Assembly: GCF_900142175.1 (NCBI RefSeq)
Contig: NZ_FQZX01000003.1
Location: 164,089-228,088 of the forward strand
DNA: 64,000 nt
Origin: Maribacter aquivivus
Lineage (GTDB): Bacteria > Bacteroidota > Bacteroidia > Flavobacteriales > Flavobacteriaceae
Direction of reading: 5' to 3'
Of this stretch, positions 37,963 to 46,427 are shown one piece after another (positions within the stretch are counted from its first letter, which is position 1; the number at the start of each line of letters is the position of its first letter). The notes below the pieces were generated by a model, which made no database searches, was not told the DNA's origin, and saw only the letters and a list, made by a program, of their open reading frames with translations. The translations under genes and the position numbers were made by a program.

Positions 37963-38125
37963 GCTTACTTTATTTTTTGGTATAATGACTTTAAAAAAAA
38001 TATATTAAATATTTTAGCGCACTGCTTGTTTAGAGATTACTTGTGTTGATAGTGCTATATGTAGACTACATATTACTAAATACAAAATACGTTTAGATTC
38101 AGATATTTAAAACCATAGTTTTACT

Positions 38126-39379
38126 TTAAGATAAAACCTTATTAGTCTTTACAAAATCCCATTTTGTTTTTGGAACTGTACTATAATTCTTAACATCCAT
38201 TATTTTCAAAGTAGCTTTTGATGGATATTCATAACAAAGCATAACTTCATTGTCAATTGCTTCTAAATAGAATCCCTTCATGGACTTAGGTCGGTTTTTT
38301 GCTTGTGTCTGATTAAAAAAATGGTCAAATGTACTTTCTCCTATTTCTTTAAGTAAAATTCTTATTGCATCGGTATCATTATTTCTAAACATAACCTTTA
38401 GTTTTACTGGGGTAGGTTCAATATGAATTACAGAATCCATAAGGACTTCTAAGGGAGTAACTTCGGTATTAAGTACATATTCATTTTGAACTTTGAAGGA
38501 TTCACTGTTTTTTATTGAACTAGCACCAAATATAGATGATACTAAACCATTAGCCATAAACAAGCCTTGGTGTGCACCTTTTGACATTTCAATTGGGACT
38601 CCAACGTAAGGTTTAAATCCGCCGGCTATTAGGGCTGAATCCTTAATTAAATGAGCTCCAATACCTGCCCACATTGAACCAATTGCCAATTCTTTGTTGT
38701 TGTCAATAAACTTTTTTGATATATCCCAAAAGCGGTGTCGAGTAGGTGGTAAATTTTTATGTATTTGATCGTAAGTGTTAAGAATACCACGAGAAGTAAA
38801 TTCAAATATTATACCCGAAACTATAGAATGGCTCATCCAATGGCGATGATAACCAATACCTGCATGTAAATCCAAGTCAGGTATACCTCCTTCTAAATCC
38901 ATTCCACCCGCTGACATATAAAAAATCAAAATTGACATTACCCCTGAAGCCAATTTATCCACTAATTCGTTCTTGTTTTTTGGTATTTCTTTACTTAAAG
39001 TCTTTAATATGTCAGGAGCATTTTGTCGATAATGATCTAATTTTTCTAATCCTTTTTCTGTGTAGTTACTTAGCTTATCGAAATCTCTATTCAAGGATAT
39101 TTTAATACCATTTGTCTTATACGTTTGAAACTTGTCAGTACTAAAGTCATATACATTTTTTGCTAAATTCTTTAGTTCGACTACTGCGTTTTTCTTAGAA
39201 GTATAAGTTTCTTTTGTAGTCTCAATAATTATTGACAATAATAATTCCCTAATTTCATTCTCATTGTATGTCTTCTTGATAGCTATAGTCAATTCTTCAT
39301 AGATTTGACTTAAGTAGGTTTCACCTTCTGGGGTGATGACGAGAGTTTGCTTAGGAATAATTGTTGTGACCATACTCAT
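38126..39379 (-). CDS. YdjM/DUF457-like putative metal-dependent membrane hydrolase
   Basis: This 417-residue protein has a helical N-terminal 150 residues with a coiled-coil tendency, then a middle region with hydrophobic helices. PDLDLHAGIGYHRHWMSHSIV near residues 166-186 resembles the PDIDH...HRGxTHS metal-binding motif of the YdjM/DUF457 family. IGAHLIKDSALIAGGFKPYVG near 240-260 may add a second His-Asp pair. The last ~110 residues form a soluble beta-rich domain. Its start (Met 1 or Met 3) is uncertain by two residues. Its biological role is unknown; it neighbours defence genes but also lipoproteins. Confidence 0.5.
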   Translation of the reverse strand: MSMVTTIIPKQTLVITPEGETYLSQIYEELTIAIKKTYNENEIRELLLSIIIETTKETYTSKKNAVVELKNLAKNVYDFSTDKFQTYKTNGIKISLNRDFDKLSNYTEKGLEKLDHYRQNAPDILKTLSKEIPKNKNELVDKLASGVMSILIFYMSAGGMDLEGGIPDLDLHAGIGYHRHWMSHSIVSGIIFEFTSRGILNTYDQIHKNLPPTRHRFWDISKKFIDNNKELAIGSMWAGIGAHLIKDSALIAGGFKPYVGVPIEMSKGAHQGLFMANGLVSSIFGASSIKNSESFKVQNEYVLNTEVTPLEVLMDSVIHIEPTPVKLKVMFRNNDTDAIRILLKEIGESTFDHFFNQTQAKNRPKSMKGFYLEAIDNEVMLCYEYPSKATLKIMDVKNYSTVPKTKWDFVKTNKVLS

Positions 39380-39453
39380 CTTTTAAAAATACGGTTTTCT
39401 TAATAATCAATTGTTTGAGGTCTAGAAAAGTGACATTGTTAATTTAATAATTC

Positions 39454-39810
39454 TTAATTTTCTTCAACCGGTCTTAAATCGTAAATACGTCCCTTTTCAT
39501 ATTTCATGATCCATAAGAAAGGAACTAGTAGAAATATTCCACCAATTAACGGACCTACGGCTACTTTTTCGTCTTTAGAGAATGTGTCGTTGTAAGTTTC
39601 GTAGCCTTCTTTTTCAATTCTTATGGTATTGGAACTACCTACAATTTTTGAGTCTTTGTGCTTGTAAGGGGTTTGACCAACATATTCTCCATTTACATAG
39701 ATTTTGGCATCACCAGGAACAGTGGTTATCATAGTTGAGCTTGCACAGCTTGTGAATAGGATTATAGTTGCTAGTAAACAAGCTTTCGTTTTTAAAAATT
39801 TTAGTTTCAT
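39454..39810 (-). CDS. PEGA-domain lipoprotein
   Basis: This lipoprotein of 118 residues starts at ATG 39810; the longer frame from 39837 adds nine residues before an otherwise normal signal peptide. The lipobox ends LFTSCASS. Next comes a PEGA domain: TTVPGDAKIYVNGEYVGQTP then IRIEKEGYETY. One membrane helix (GPLIGGIFLLVPFLWIMKY) lies near the C terminus. PEGA domains are small surface or envelope binding units. The neighbouring lipoprotein gene 72 bases upstream may share its transcript. Confidence 0.78.
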   Translation of the reverse strand: MKLKFLKTKACLLATIILFTSCASSTMITTVPGDAKIYVNGEYVGQTPYKHKDSKIVGSSNTIRIEKEGYETYNDTFSKDEKVAVGPLIGGIFLLVPFLWIMKYEKGRIYDLRPVEEN

Positions 39811-39882
39811 TTCGTAGTAATTAATATGCGGTATCAATACTGTTAGAACAGAGTTAATACCGCATTTGTTTAATGATGCTGA

Positions 39883-40239
39883 TTAGTTGAATTCTACAAT
39901 GTCTGCAGTAACGTAACATTTTGTAGTTGCTACTATACCCAAGAATGTAGAGTATTTAAAATCTACGATTACATTTGCTAAGGTTTGGTTATCCCTTAGT
40001 GCAAAATTTTGTAACATATTAGCTTTTGCTTCTTTTACAATTGCTTCTCTTTTCATACCACCAATTCCTAATACATAGGTAGCTTGTGATTTACCCTGAA
40101 TGTCTCTTTTTAAATAGGTAAAGTTGTTTGAACTTAACGCAGCTGAATTGGTCATAGATCCTGTTAATGCAGATGCACAACTAGAAAACATAATTGCAAT
40201 TGATAATGCTAAACTTAATCTTACTAAAACTTTTTTCAT
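39883..40239 (-). CDS. Small lipoprotein, DUF6567-like
   Basis: This 118-residue protein has a signal peptide and lipobox ending MFSSCASALTG (Cys near residue 21). The mature part has a strand-rich NNFTYLKRDIQGKSQATYVLGIGGM region and KCYVTADIVEFN at the end. I recall a flavobacterial family of such TRL-like/DUF6567 lipoproteins, but its function is not known. It lies in the same direction as the PEGA lipoprotein. A candidate operator TTACGG-n4-CCGTAG sits 142 bases upstream. Confidence 0.72.
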   Translation of the reverse strand: MKKVLVRLSLALSIAIMFSSCASALTGSMTNSAALSSNNFTYLKRDIQGKSQATYVLGIGGMKREAIVKEAKANMLQNFALRDNQTLANVIVDFKYSTFLGIVATTKCYVTADIVEFN

Positions 40240-40814
40240 TATAAATAAATTGTTTGGTTCCTACTCATATGGCTTTTCAGTTCCGCCTCGTTTTTATAGT
40301 GATTTCTGAACTTCACTTGTAAGTAAAAGGGTGTTTTATTTTACTCAATTTCAAAGAAAAGTATATTGCAATTATTTTGTTTACGGGATTCCGTAGTTCA
40401 GTGAAATATTTTTTAAATTTATTTTAGAGTTAACAAAATCATAGTTCTGACTTCCATTGTAGGGTAGGCGCTGTCCACCAACACCAACCATAATTAACCC
40501 CTATTTAATATATCTAAGTATTGGATAATAATGATTTGTGGTATTAGGGTAGGTGGTGGTAGCTTACGGGGTAGCTAATATGTAATTAAATGGGTAAGTA
40601 ATTGTAATAGATTAGGGTTGGAAATGGTTAACAACTGTCCTATGTGTTACCCCCAAACACTTGATGTTGGTAGCTATTGGTAAGCTTAGGGTAGGCATTC
40701 GGGTAGCAAATGGTAGTTGCCTACCCCTTAAAACACTAAATTTTTAATAGTAGGGTAGGCTAGGGTAGCTATATGGGTAGGTGATTGGGTAACCATACAT
40801 AACCATATTCAACC
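40240..40814. other. 575-base intergenic region rich in GGGTA words
   Basis: No gene is supported. From about 40462 to 40789 there are eleven GGG runs on the plus strand, mostly as GGGTAG(G). The densest part (40753-40789) has four runs spaced 7-9 bases, which could form a loose G-quadruplex. An inverted repeat TTACGG-gatt-CCGTAG lies at 40381-40396. It may be control DNA for the lipoprotein gene, or the remains of a decayed element. Confidence 0.5.
40381..40396. promoter_or_regulatory. Candidate operator, TTACGG-n4-CCGTAG
   Basis: This inverted repeat differs by one base from the perfect palindrome at 41831-41846 upstream of the putative DNA-binding protein gene. Two copies flanking that gene suggest one regulator. 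Confidence 0.45.
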
Positions 40815-41813
40815 CTAATTTTGTAATGGGTCCAAATCATTAATCTTTGTGGTTACCCAAGCCAACCATTTTTCGGTTTTTTTATTGAATGTTCCATTTC
40901 TGATTTCATTTTTTTTTTTGGCATCCATAAACTTTCTTAGAAGTTCTGCCCGCTGCCAATTTTCTGCGTCCGTATAAAGTTGTGTTGTTTTATCTTCTTC
41001 AATTTTTTGAAGTCGTTTTATTTCTTGTTGTTTAAGTAATTCTATTTCCTTCAACTTCTCTTCTTCTGCTTGCTGTTTTCTTACATCTCTCCAGTAGGTC
41101 AGATCTTTTTCTATATAATCCAGAATATTTGGTATTCGCTCTTCAATCTTTATTTTCTCTGTATCTAACCAGCCTTTTCTTGCATGATATCCTGTTAAAA
41201 ATTCTAATTTATTGCTCTTAACAAATTCCAGTCTGCTCCAGCCGTTATCATCTGTTAGTCTTACTCTGTGGTATTTCTGTCTAAGATTTATTTCTAGCGT
41301 TTGATCATATAGTTCCACATTGCACCTTCCGTATTCAAACTTAATTTTCATACCTCTTTGCTCCATGTTGTAGAGGAAGATGTTCATGAAGCTTAAGGCT
41401 CTTTTTTGTATTTTTTGATCGGTATGTATGGGTAATACGTTCTTTTGTCTATCCCATTTCATTCTTCCGACAGCGTCTATATAAGATGTAGTAATATTCA
41501 ATTCTTTCTTAGCTCTTGTAACCAATGGGTGTGTTTTCTTTGGGTATAGAATTTTAGGTGCTGTCTTAATATTCTCTTTTACCTTTTTATATACTTCTAA
41601 ATCTATTTCCTTATGAAAATCAATCTCTAATGGTAAAGCCGTTTTAGATACAGGTTTGCCAAACCGTAGTTTAGTCCAGTAACCTAATTCAGGTAATGGT
41701 ATTTTGTTTTCAGTACACAATTGCTTAAAATCTGTATATGCTAATTCATGTTCTTTACAGATTTGTTTTAATGGCTTTGACCATACCAATTCATATAAAT
41801 CTTTAAGTTTCAT
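40815..41813 (-). CDS. Putative DNA-binding accessory protein with coiled coil
   Basis: I recognise the N terminus of this 332-residue protein but not a named function. KDLYELVWSKPLKQICKEH, followed by LCTENKIPLPELGYWTKLRFGK, fits a recurrent pattern (YELVWSxP...IPxPxxGYWxKLxxGK) seen in uncharacterised proteins of integrative elements and defence islands. It reads like a helix-turn-helix domain in residues 1-52. The middle is beta-rich, and residues 240-285 form a charged coiled coil (EEEKLKEIELLKQQEIKRLQ). A perfect palindrome 18 bases before the start suggests autoregulation. It diverges from the lone nuclease gene at 41948. Confidence 0.55.
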   Translation of the reverse strand: MKLKDLYELVWSKPLKQICKEHELAYTDFKQLCTENKIPLPELGYWTKLRFGKPVSKTALPLEIDFHKEIDLEVYKKVKENIKTAPKILYPKKTHPLVTRAKKELNITTSYIDAVGRMKWDRQKNVLPIHTDQKIQKRALSFMNIFLYNMEQRGMKIKFEYGRCNVELYDQTLEINLRQKYHRVRLTDDNGWSRLEFVKSNKLEFLTGYHARKGWLDTEKIKIEERIPNILDYIEKDLTYWRDVRKQQAEEEKLKEIELLKQQEIKRLQKIEEDKTTQLYTDAENWQRAELLRKFMDAKKKNEIRNGTFNKKTEKWLAWVTTKINDLDPLQN

Positions 41814-41830
41814 AATTTTATTTTTTCATC

Positions 41831-41846
41831 TTACGGAAACCCGTAA
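41831..41846. promoter_or_regulatory. Perfect palindromic operator candidate, TTACGG-aaac-CCGTAA
   Basis: Six-base arms with a four-base spacer lie 18-33 bases before the minus-strand start at 41813 and about 100 bases before the plus-strand nuclease gene. That position could control both. Confidence 0.55.
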
Positions 41847-41947
41847 CGCTAATTCTATAATTGTTATAATTTGCAAGAAGGCTCTAAAATTTTGGTTAGG
41901 GCTTTGTCTAATCTTAATAAAAGGTAAAGAATAACTACACATTTGCA

Positions 41948-43174
41948 ATGAATCAAATATCGTATAAAGAGCTATTAAAGAGTATTGGTGAAATTTCTAA
42001 AAAGTATGAGGAACTTGAAAAAGTGTCAGGGGAGGCTTTTAATATTTTTAAGGTAATAAATATTACTTCAGAAGAAGTTAGGTTGCATTCAAAATTTTTA
42101 GCAGAGTTATTGAATCGTAAAGGATTACATGGACAAGGAGATGTATTTCTAAAGCTTTTTGTAAAGCAGTTGGGTATAAAGTTAGATACTTCGTCTACCA
42201 CAGTTGAAGTTGAAAAATATATTGGGGTGAAAACAGATACTACTGGCGGGTATTTGGATATTTATATTTCAGACAATAAAGGAGGATGTATAACTATAGA
42301 AAATAAAATTTATGCAAAGGATCAAGAGAACCAGTTGCTGAGATATTTTAATCATAAGGCAAGTAATATTTTATACTTAACATTATGGGGTGACGAACCT
42401 GATGTAGATAGTCGCAAGGATTTACTAGTAGATAAACATTTTAAAATAATTTCATATCAACAAGATATAATTGGATGGCTTCAAGAATGCCGAAAAGAAG
42501 CTGTTGAGCTACCGCTATTAAGGGAAGGGATTACGCATTATATTAATTTAGTCAAGATATTAACAGGTCAAACAGGAACAACAAAAATGAATAATGAAAT
42601 AACGGATTATATAGTTTCATCGCCGAATATCTTAGAACAGGCTAGGTTGATTGCAAATAATATGAATGATGCTAAGGTTCAAATACAATGGTCATTTTGG
42701 GAAAGTTTGGAAGAAAAGTTAATTAAGGAAGATTTAGTATTATTAGATAAGAAAAAAGTTAATTGGCAAAATGTAGATGATTATTATAAGAAAGGCGGAA
42801 ATAAGAATGCCTATTATGGTTTTTGGGTGAAATTGTATCAACAAAATGATGTGACCATTCATTTTGGAATTGAATTATATGATAAAATTTATTTTGGATT
42901 TACTGTTGAAAAAAACGGTGTTGGTGGAATATCCAATCTTGCGGAGTTTCATGAATTTAGAGACATGGTTGCTCGAATAAACTCTAATTATAAAAGTACC
43001 GATCATGGTTTAGGATGGAGAGATACTGAAGAGGAATTGAATTTTAGAACGTTCAATTCACAAGCTATTTTTGATCTTGCAGACGAAAAGAAACTAGATG
43101 AAAAAACAAGTGATATTGCAAAGTATATAGCAGGAGATATTAAAGCCATGAATGAGAAGTTAAACAGTATTTAA
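41948..43174 (+). CDS. Lone PD-(D/E)XK nuclease-family protein
   Basis: This 408-residue protein of the PDDEXK_4 type has a nuclease core GYLDIYISDNKGGCITIENKIYAKDQENQLLRYF near residues 91-125, where Asp, the Glu-Asn-Lys triad and the Gln form the metal site. The C-terminal ~200 residues (from about 215) form a separate alpha/beta domain of the kind often seen in phage-defence members of this family. It stands 246 bases before hsdR in the same direction. Sequence alone does not show whether it acts with the type I system or as a separate defence gene. Confidence 0.72.
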   Translation: MNQISYKELLKSIGEISKKYEELEKVSGEAFNIFKVINITSEEVRLHSKFLAELLNRKGLHGQGDVFLKLFVKQLGIKLDTSSTTVEVEKYIGVKTDTTGGYLDIYISDNKGGCITIENKIYAKDQENQLLRYFNHKASNILYLTLWGDEPDVDSRKDLLVDKHFKIISYQQDIIGWLQECRKEAVELPLLREGITHYINLVKILTGQTGTTKMNNEITDYIVSSPNILEQARLIANNMNDAKVQIQWSFWESLEEKLIKEDLVLLDKKKVNWQNVDDYYKKGGNKNAYYGFWVKLYQQNDVTIHFGIELYDKIYFGFTVEKNGVGGISNLAEFHEFRDMVARINSNYKSTDHGLGWRDTEEELNFRTFNSQAIFDLADEKKLDEKTSDIAKYIAGDIKAMNEKLNSI

Positions 43175-43218
43175 AAGTTTAGTACTTGTAAATATGGATA
43201 AATTAACTCACAAGTTTT

Positions 43219-43287
43219 ATGCTATTTATTTCATTATTAGTTGGTTGTAAATCTTATGATTTCTACGTTGATATCATTGGTAAGTAA
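43219..43287 (+). pseudogene. Possible 22-residue lipoprotein remnant
   Basis: ATG 43219 opens MLFISLLVGCKSYDFYVDIIGK, which has a lipobox-like LLVGC but no room for a mature domain or a basic start. An upstream frame (MDKLTHKF from about 43195) meets it out of frame, as if a lipoprotein gene had lost bases. It could equally be chance. Confidence 0.25.
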
Positions 43288-43420
43288 TCGTATATTTAAC
43301 CTCACAGCCGTTTGTTGAATTTTCCCTCTAACAACAAATAAGTTATTATTTAAGTAGTATAAATTAGTTCTGTTTTAATAGTAAGTATTATTGTTTTGTG
43401 AACTGAAGGACAAATTTTAA

Positions 43421-45793
43421 ATGAACAAAAAAGACCTTTCCGAAAGAGATATTTGCACCAAGTTTATAAATCCTGCTATTCAAAAAGCAGGTTGGAATAT
43501 GAGGACTCAAGTAAGAGAAGAAGTTTCTTTTACCGATGGTAGAATTATAGTGCAAGGAAATCTTTATACAAGAGGTAAAAGCAAACGTGCCGATTATATC
43601 CTGTATTATAAATCTAATATTCCAATAGCTGTTATTGAAGCTAAAGACAATAAAAAGCCTGTTGGTAACGGAATGCAGCAGGCGTTAGATTATGCAGATA
43701 TTCTACAAATACCTTTTGTGTTTACTTCTAATGGAGATTCATTTGTATTTCATGATAAAACGAATACATCTGGTGCTTTAGAAAAAGAAATTCCTTTAGA
43801 TGATTTTCCGTCTCCAGAAACTTTATGGCAGAAGTATTTAAAGTTTACAAATATTGAAACCCCAGAGGCACAAGAGATAGTTGAAAATGATTATTACGCT
43901 GATGATAGCGGAATGACGCCTAGATATTACCAACAAAATGCCGTTAACAGAACCTTAGAAGCTGTTGCTAAAGGTCAAGATAGAATTATCTTGGTAATGG
44001 CAACCGGTACTGGAAAAACCTATACTGCTTTTAATATCATTTGGCGTTTATGGAAAACAGGCGTTAAGAAACGCATCTTATTTCTTGCAGATAGAAATGC
44101 ATTACTCACACAAACTAAGAATGGCGATTTCTCCCCTTTCGGAAATGATATCATGCATATTATTAAAAACCGGAAGATTGATAAATCCTACCAAATATAT
44201 TTTGCACTTTATCAAGGTCTAACAAGTACAGACGAAGATAAAAATGCATACAAAGAGTTTAGTCCAGACTTTTTCGATTTAATTGTAATTGACGAGTGTC
44301 ATAGGGGTAGTGCTTCTGAAGCTTCGGCTTGGAGAGCAGTTTTAGATTACTTTAAAGGAGCTACGCAAATAGGTTTAACAGCAACACCTAAAGAAACTAA
44401 AGATGTTTCTAATATGGACTATTTTGGAGAGCCTGTTTATAATTACTCTTTAAAACAAGGTATTGATGATGGCTTCTTGGCACCTTATAAAGTAGTTAGA
44501 ATTACTACAAGTATAGATGATGGTTGGAGACCTACTGCAGGCTTAATAGATAAGTATGGTAATGAAGTAAAAGACCGTATTTATAACCTAAAAGATTACG
44601 ATAGAACATTAGCGATAGATGAACGTACAGAAGTTGTAGCAAAAAAGATAACAGAGTATCTTAAAGCAACAGACCGTTTTGCTAAAACCATTGTTTTTTG
44701 TACCGATATTGACCATGCAAATAGAATGCGTCAAGCTTTAATAAATGAAAATGCAGACTTAGTAGCTAAACATTGGAATTACTGCGTCAAGATTACAGGC
44801 GATGATGAAGTAGGCAAACAAGAACTAGATAATTTTACAGATGTTGAAGAACGTTTTCCTGTAATAGCTACAACTTCTAAAATGCTGACTACGGGTATTG
44901 ATACAAAAATGGTGAAGTTTATTGTGTTAGAATCTAACATACAATCTGTAACTGAATTTAAACAAATTATTGGTCGTGGTACTCGTATTCGTGAAGCAGA
45001 GGGTAAAGTCTACTTTACGATTATGGACTTTAGAAAAGCGACAAATATATTCGCAAGACCCGATTTTGATGGTGATCCTGTTCAAATTTATGAACCAGAG
45101 CCTGGTGAGCCAGTAGTTCCACCAGAGGATGACACTACACAACCAGATAATGAGGAACCAATTGACCCTGGTGATTTTATACCTCCTACAACCCCAGATA
45201 TAGGTATTGACGAAGGGGAAACAGAAATAAAGAAATACTACGTTAATCAAATTCCCGTATCGGTTGTTCATGAGCGTGTTCAGTATTACGGTAAGGATGG
45301 TAAGCTGATTACAGAATCTTTAAAAGATTATTCTAGAAAAAATATATCGAAAGAGTTTAGTTCATTAGATGATTTTATTCAAAGATGGAATGACTCAGAA
45401 AAAAAAGAAGAACTAATAAAAGAATTAGCAGAACACGGTGTACTATTAGAAGCTTTGCGAGAAGATGTTGGTCAAGATTTAGATGCTTTCGATTTAATCT
45501 GCCACGTTGCTTTTGATCAACCCGTACTTACAAGGCTAGAAAGAGCAAATAACGTGCGTAAACGAAACTACTTTACCAAGTACAATGAAACAGCGCAGAA
45601 GGTTCTAAATAGCCTTTTAGACAAGTATGAACAAGAGGGTATTATGTCTATAGAACAGGGTTCTGTATTAAAAGTTCAACCTTTAAGTCAAATGGGTTCT
45701 CCTGTTGAGTTGGTAAGAGCCTTTGGTAAGAAAAAAGATTTTGACCAAGCAATAAAGGAATTGGAAATCGAAATATATAATACAAGTGCTTAG
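43421..45793 (+). CDS. hsdR: Type I restriction endonuclease subunit R
   Basis: This 790-residue motor-nuclease has an N-terminal PD-(D/E)XK nuclease with Asp58, Glu73, Lys75 and a following Gln/Tyr (GMQQALDYAD). The SF2 helicase core has Walker A MATGTGKTYTAF near 193-204, the DECHRGS box near 289-295, LTATPKET near 318-325, and motif VI QIIGRGTRIRE near 511-521. A Pro/Glu/Asp-rich linker (about 545-590) precedes the C-terminal HsdM-contact region. It translocates and cuts unmodified DNA. It is the first gene of a six-gene operon; its end overlaps the next gene by eight bases. It is somewhat short compared with EcoKI HsdR. Confidence 0.92.
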   Translation: MNKKDLSERDICTKFINPAIQKAGWNMRTQVREEVSFTDGRIIVQGNLYTRGKSKRADYILYYKSNIPIAVIEAKDNKKPVGNGMQQALDYADILQIPFVFTSNGDSFVFHDKTNTSGALEKEIPLDDFPSPETLWQKYLKFTNIETPEAQEIVENDYYADDSGMTPRYYQQNAVNRTLEAVAKGQDRIILVMATGTGKTYTAFNIIWRLWKTGVKKRILFLADRNALLTQTKNGDFSPFGNDIMHIIKNRKIDKSYQIYFALYQGLTSTDEDKNAYKEFSPDFFDLIVIDECHRGSASEASAWRAVLDYFKGATQIGLTATPKETKDVSNMDYFGEPVYNYSLKQGIDDGFLAPYKVVRITTSIDDGWRPTAGLIDKYGNEVKDRIYNLKDYDRTLAIDERTEVVAKKITEYLKATDRFAKTIVFCTDIDHANRMRQALINENADLVAKHWNYCVKITGDDEVGKQELDNFTDVEERFPVIATTSKMLTTGIDTKMVKFIVLESNIQSVTEFKQIIGRGTRIREAEGKVYFTIMDFRKATNIFARPDFDGDPVQIYEPEPGEPVVPPEDDTTQPDNEEPIDPGDFIPPTTPDIGIDEGETEIKKYYVNQIPVSVVHERVQYYGKDGKLITESLKDYSRKNISKEFSSLDDFIQRWNDSEKKEELIKELAEHGVLLEALREDVGQDLDAFDLICHVAFDQPVLTRLERANNVRKRNYFTKYNETAQKVLNSLLDKYEQEGIMSIEQGSVLKVQPLSQMGSPVELVRAFGKKKDFDQAIKELEIEIYNTSA

Positions 45794-46427
45794 TAAATAC
45801 GGATACGACATATTTAAAGCATGCCAAAATGTATCCTCACGCTACAGTCGATGGCGTTATCAAGGAAATACTAGATTTCAACAGATTGAGCGTGTTTTTG
45901 CATATGAGTTGTATCACCAATTGCGATTAATAATGCTGGAAGAGGAGGTTAACTACGCTCAACTTCAACTAAATGGTGAAATTAGTAAGCTAGATAATAA
46001 TTTAACTTTAGAAGGATGTGGATATGATGGGGATAATGAGTTTATCATAGAGAAATTAGGCAGAAGATTAAGAGTAATTCCGGATTTAGTGCTACATAAG
46101 AGTCAGAATTATCGAGAATTTGATGGGCAGAAGGTGATTGTAGAAATTAAAACTGGCGATGATAACCCTACACATGATATATTTGATTTAATCAAACTCT
46201 TAAATTTTGTGGAGCAATTGAACTTTGAAAATGCAATTTTTGTAGCAGTAAATAAGGATAGGCAACAATTGAGTAATGATATAAAAAAGTCTTTTGAAAA
46301 TTTAGGGAAAGAATCATATTCAAAGTGTAGCATAATTTTCTATACAGGAGTTGATTTAAATAATGACAATCTTTTACATCCTAAAGTTTTTTTCAAATCA
46401 ATAGAGGAAATAATTAATAATAGATGA
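45786..46427 (+). CDS. Small PD-(D/E)XK nuclease-like protein between hsdR and hsdM
   Basis: This 213-residue protein is not part of a standard type I system. RVIPDLVLHK near residues 96-105 and KVIVEIKTGDDN near 115-126 form a PD...ExK active-site pattern. The N-terminal ~50 residues (YSRWRYQGNTRFQQIERVFAYELYHQL) are helical, as in small restriction-associated endonucleases. It overlaps hsdR by 8 bases and hsdM by 4 bases, so it is a true operon member. It may be an accessory nuclease for the complex or a separate effector. I know no name for it. Confidence 0.6.
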   Translation: MLSKYGYDIFKACQNVSSRYSRWRYQGNTRFQQIERVFAYELYHQLRLIMLEEEVNYAQLQLNGEISKLDNNLTLEGCGYDGDNEFIIEKLGRRLRVIPDLVLHKSQNYREFDGQKVIVEIKTGDDNPTHDIFDLIKLLNFVEQLNFENAIFVAVNKDRQQLSNDIKKSFENLGKESYSKCSIIFYTGVDLNNDNLLHPKVFFKSIEEIINNR

